Positions 6,533-8,412 of a DNA stretch of 8,412 nucleotides are shown here, piece after piece; within the stretch, counting starts at the first letter, position 1; each line of letters opens with the position of its first letter. Under the pieces are notes generated by a model. That model saw only the letters and a list, made by a program, of their open reading frames with translations. It was not told the DNA's origin and made no database searches. Source of the DNA: Sphingobium sp. (lineage in GTDB: Bacteria > Pseudomonadota > Alphaproteobacteria > Sphingomonadales > Sphingomonadaceae); NCBI GenBank assembly GCA_017745115.1, contig JAGIAA010000060.1, forward strand, positions 1 through 8,412, written 5' to 3'. A program made the position numbers and the translations under genes.

Positions 6533-6935
6533 CAAATTTTCCGCCTGAACATTTCGCGAGATATTGTTGCCGCATGAGATCGAGCAGCTGATCGCGCTGG
6601 CTGGAGAGCATGCGGGCATCGTCCAGCTCCTGCTGCCGCTCGGCAATCAGGCCCGCCTCATGATCGAGATCGGCATTGCTCGCGGGGACCAGCCCGCCCG
6701 CCGCCGGCGCTGCAACGAGCACGGGCGCCAGGCGCTTCATGGCCAGGGCACGACGCGCGACGACGATCGCTTCCTGCTCGTGATACGCATCGATCGCGAA
6801 GGCACGACGGCGCTGCGGCTCGGCCGAGAAGGTCGCGGTCATGAGCTTGGCGTCGCAGCGCGCCACAGCCTTGTCGAGCGCGGCGAGATCGGGGCCGTCA
6901 ACACTGAGCGCAGCGGCAAAAAGAAGAGCAGCCAT
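6519..6935 (-). CDS. Small secreted helical protein (protein B) upstream of sufC
   Basis: A 138-residue protein of unknown family. It begins with a short hydrophobic stretch (MAALLFAAALS) that could be a signal peptide or a membrane anchor. The rest looks mostly helical, with charged repeats such as AYHEQEAIVVARRALAMKR and HEAGLIAERQQELDDAR, and two cysteines (27 and 129) near the two ends that could pair. ATG 6935 is chosen because it shares bases with the cupin stop (TGATG) and has a clear GGGGAGG seven bases upstream; an earlier in-frame start would only add MGWGGRV. It overlaps sufC by 14 bases. Coupling to the neighbours on both sides makes it a real operon member. The function cannot be inferred. 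Confidence 0.8.
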   Translation of the reverse strand: MAALLFAAALSVDGPDLAALDKAVARCDAKLMTATFSAEPQRRRAFAIDAYHEQEAIVVARRALAMKRLAPVLVAAPAAGGLVPASNADLDHEAGLIAERQQELDDARMLSSQRDQLLDLMRQQYLAKCSGGKFDAQN

Positions 6936-7444
6936 CACCCGACCTCCCCATCCCAATATTCGGTCGCGGCCATTCGGCCGATGGCGCGGGCCGTGCCTGA
7001 CGTCCGCTCACCCGCGATCACGCCGGCGCGATAGGCGACCTTGCCGGAATCGGGATATTCGCAGACGTCCGCCGAAGGATTGTTCGAGAAGGTCAGATAT
7101 TTAAGGTCCACCGTGCCGGTGTTGATCAGCTGATGCGCCTTCACGGCCTTCGGCGCGCCCACGAGGTCGCCGGCCTTGACCGGCATCCGCTCCTCGCCCC
7201 AGCGATACTCGCCCGTCCCCTCGAGGATCACCATCATCTCGTCCACGCAATGATGGACATGGTGGGGAAAGGCCTTCTTGCCCGGCGGCACGACCTGCAG
7301 CGCACAACCGAGATCGGTCAGGCCCAGCAACGGCCCGATGCGGCCGATGTGCAGCGCGAAATCGCCGCCGCCGCTGAAGTCATTGAGCGGCACGTCGGCG
7401 GTCGAGATGACCATCTTCTCGGGAATTATCCGGGGATCGGGCAT
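6935..7444 (-). CDS. Cupin domain protein
   Basis: A 169-residue protein with a complete single cupin. Motif 1 runs from Gly55 through His62, His64 and Glu69 to Gly76 (HHVHHCVDEMMVILEGTG), and motif 2 from Gly92 through Pro98 and His104 to Asn108 (GAPKAVKAHQLIN). The three His and one Glu would bind a metal ion. The C-terminal part (TFSNNPSADVCEYPDSGKV) resembles sugar- or auxin-binding-like cupins of unknown substrate. No signal peptide is visible, so it should be cytoplasmic. ATG 7444 is chosen because a GGGAGGG lies seven bases upstream, whereas the longer open frame runs into a palindromic repeat at 7468-7555. It ends in a TGATG overlap with the next gene. A metal-binding or redox role alongside Fe-S assembly is conceivable, but the substrate is not evident. 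Confidence 0.88.
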   Translation of the reverse strand: MPDPRIIPEKMVISTADVPLNDFSGGGDFALHIGRIGPLLGLTDLGCALQVVPPGKKAFPHHVHHCVDEMMVILEGTGEYRWGEERMPVKAGDLVGAPKAVKAHQLINTGTVDLKYLTFSNNPSADVCEYPDSGKVAYRAGVIAGERTSGTARAIGRMAATEYWDGEVG

Positions 7445-7451
7445 CAGGCGG

Positions 7452-7458
7452 CCCTCCC
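7452..7458 (-). promoter_or_regulatory. Ribosome-binding site that fixes the cupin start
   Basis: GGGAGGG seven bases before ATG 7444. It excludes the longer reading frame, whose first 29 residues would be encoded partly by the adjacent repeat. Confidence 0.7.
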
Positions 7459-7467
7459 GGCTAAGCC

Positions 7468-7555
7468 GTTCCAGGGCGCAGGCCGGGGTCCAGCGCTGGC
7501 GCGTTCGGCCCCGCACAGATCTGCAAGACATGGGCCCCGGCCTTCGCCGGGGAAC
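7468..7555. repeat. Imperfect inverted-repeat element between two operon genes
   Basis: The left arm 7468-7494 and right arm 7529-7555 are 27 bases each and are imperfect reverse complements; both contain the core AGGCCGGGG preceded by GTTCC. Between them lie 34 bases. The arms resemble the frequent GGCCGGGG-type intergenic repeat that I recall in sphingomonads. It fills most of the 118-base gap between small secreted protein A and the cupin gene. In RNA it could fold into a GC-rich stem that protects or ends the transcript. Confidence 0.75.
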
Positions 7556-7562
7556 AACGATG

Positions 7563-7970
7563 TCAGTACATCGTGCGGGCGTAGCGCTTGTGTGCCCAGT
7601 CGATGGCGGCCTCCTCGATCATCGGATCGACCTGGGCCAGACCACCCTCCGCGCTGCGCAGCGCCACGGCGTTGCTGATCTTGGGCAGCTTCTCGCGAAT
7701 GTCCGAGATGAGCTGCGAGCGGAGCTCGCCGCGCGAAATCGCGCAGGCCGTCATGGCCTCGCGTGCCATGGTCTCCTGGATGCCGAGCGGTGAGGCTTCG
7801 ACTTCCGCGAGGACGCAGTTGCGATAGCTGGTGAGAAGGCCGGCGAAACGGTCCGTCAGCGGCAGCTCTTCGGTCGAGAGCGCGATCGGCTGCGTCATCT
7901 GTTTTGCAGAAGCGGGAAGCGCCGACGTCATCGCCAGAATGCCCATGACTAAAGTCAAACCAGCTTTCAT
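7563..7970 (-). CDS. Small secreted two-cysteine protein (protein A) downstream of sufB
   Basis: A 135-residue protein with a classic signal peptide: MKAGLTLVMGILAMTSALPASA, with likely cleavage after residue 22 (ASA before KQ). The mature part of about 113 residues appears helical and has two cysteines (52 and 76) separated by 23 residues, consistent with a disulfide in a helical hairpin in the periplasm. I do not recognise a named family. ATG 7970 is preferred over the TTG six codons upstream because it begins the signal peptide and has AAGGGAAG just upstream. It lies 285 bases downstream of sufB, behind a double palindromic repeat, and 118 bases upstream of the cupin, so it may be transcribed partly on its own. 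It could be an operon member or an insertion between sufB and the rest. Confidence 0.82.
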   Translation of the reverse strand: MKAGLTLVMGILAMTSALPASAKQMTQPIALSTEELPLTDRFAGLLTSYRNCVLAEVEASPLGIQETMAREAMTACAISRGELRSQLISDIREKLPKISNAVALRSAEGGLAQVDPMIEEAAIDWAHKRYARTMY

Positions 7971-8045
7971 CGACGCTTCCCTTCTCAAGGCTGCCCGGGG
8001 ACTTCCACATCGCGCCGGGCTGAGAGGGGACTAACCGCGTCGTCC

Positions 8046-8092
8046 GATTCGTTACAATGCTGTTAAGCACGAATGTTCGGTTAACGGTAAGC
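8046..8092 (-). promoter_or_regulatory. AT-rich segment, possible promoter for small protein A
   Basis: In a GC-rich setting, 8046-8092 is clearly richer in A and T. On the minus strand it carries TTACCGTTAACC and later TTAACA and TGTAACGAAT, 80-120 bases before the start of small protein A. No convincing -35/-10 pair can be fixed by eye. The spacing between its two TTAA blocks (14 bases) does not fit a CtrA site. The segment may separate expression of the downstream genes from sufB. Confidence 0.3.
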
Positions 8093-8108
8093 ATGGGGCC
8101 TTCGGGAC

Positions 8109-8216
8109 CCCTCTCCCGCCCGCGGGAGAGGGAGGGACCCGCGCCGGAGGCGTGGGAGGGTGAGGGCAGCGCCATAAGACCCTCACCCCGGCCCTCTCCC
8201 GCCTGCGGGAGAGGGA
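8109..8216. repeat. Double palindromic repeat downstream of sufB
   Basis: Two copies of the same hairpin, CCCTCTCCCGC / GCGGGAGAGGG around a 2-base centre, lie at 8109-8132 and 8192-8215. Between them is a further inverted pair, GGGTGAGGG at 8158-8166 and CCCTCACCC at 8180-8188. This compound structure matches a dispersed GC-rich intergenic repeat that I recall from many proteobacteria. It lies 40 to 150 bases past the sufB stop, where the stems could slow decay of the sufB message or reduce read-through into the rest of the operon. Confidence 0.85.
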
Positions 8217-8255
8217 GAAAGGTCGACGAACCCCGCGCAGTTAGCCGCCTCTCCA

Positions 8256-8412
8256 TCACCCCACACTCCCTTCCAGGCTAATGCCGAGCAGCTTCTGCGC
8301 CTCGACCGCGAACTCCATCGGCAGCTGCTGCAGCACCTCCTTGGCGAAGCCGTTGACGATGAGGCCGACAGCGGTCTCGGCGTCGAGGCCGCGCTGCATC
8401 GCGTAGAACAGC
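8256..8412 (-). CDS. sufB: SufB, scaffold subunit of the SufBCD complex, 3' end only
   Basis: The last 51 complete codons of sufB plus one base of the previous codon, ending in TGA at 8258-8256; the gene continues beyond the right edge. The visible residues read [39 protein letters not shown] and then [12 protein letters not shown]. This is the highly conserved SufB C-terminal helix region (RGL followed by LIVNGF and LPMEFAVEA). SufB is the main cluster-building subunit and receives sulfur from SufS via SufE; the catalytic Cys and Glu residues lie outside the window. It is the first gene of the operon visible here. Unlike the later genes, it is followed by a 285-base gap with a double palindromic repeat, so its expression may be partly uncoupled from the others. 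Confidence 0.95.
   Translation of the reverse strand, partial: LFYAMQRGLDAETAVGLIVNGFAKEVLQQLPMEFAVEAQKLLGISLEGSVG

Noticed and set aside
8061..8090. CtrA-like pair of TTAA blocks
   Set aside because: The blocks are 14 bases apart rather than the expected 7, so it does not fit the known CtrA motif.
7444..8259. Open minus-strand frame of 271 codons beginning with ATG directly after the sufB end
   Set aside because: It runs through two repeat elements and overlaps small protein A in another frame. Its translation is repeat-like and Arg/Ser-rich with no domain, while the overlapping frame has a clean signal peptide and ribosome site.

Overview
The window looks like a GC-rich alphaproteobacterial chromosome, most likely a sphingomonad (Sphingomonadales). 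The reasons are the coding bias, the order of the SUF iron-sulfur genes, the short (250-residue) SufD, and palindromic repeats of kinds I associate with sphingomonad genomes. The genus cannot be named from the sequence alone.

Left part (1-1989, plus strand). The window opens inside a subtilisin-like (S8) serine protease. The piece with the catalytic serine is followed by a spacer and a beta-rich C-terminal domain resembling an autotransporter barrel. A perfect 25-bp palindrome followed by five Ts lies just downstream. Next comes a small three-helix membrane protein with visibly lower GC content, which converges on the end of the SUF operon.

Right part (2035-8412, minus strand). This is one long SUF operon, read from right to left: sufB (3' end only), small secreted protein A, a cupin, small secreted protein B, sufC, small secreted protein C, sufD, sufS, sufT, a GNAT acetyltransferase and a SufA/IscA-type carrier. 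SufS takes sulfur from cysteine, SufBCD is the scaffold on which the cluster is built, and SufT and SufA help mature or deliver it. From the cupin to sufA every junction overlaps or abuts (TGATG, 14 bp, GTGA, ATGA, ATGA, ATGA, GTGA, TGA-ATG), which implies translational coupling. The only two open junctions, sufB/protein A and protein A/cupin, each carry a palindromic repeat.

Most notable features. (1) A 74-bp near-perfect palindrome lies inside the sufS reading frame and encodes about 25 extra N-terminal residues. (2) Three unrelated small proteins with apparent signal peptides are embedded in an operon for a cytoplasmic machine, one of them between sufC and sufD. (3) Four palindromic elements of at least three kinds occur within about 7 kb. 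I see no tRNA, rRNA, CRISPR array, transposase or phage gene.
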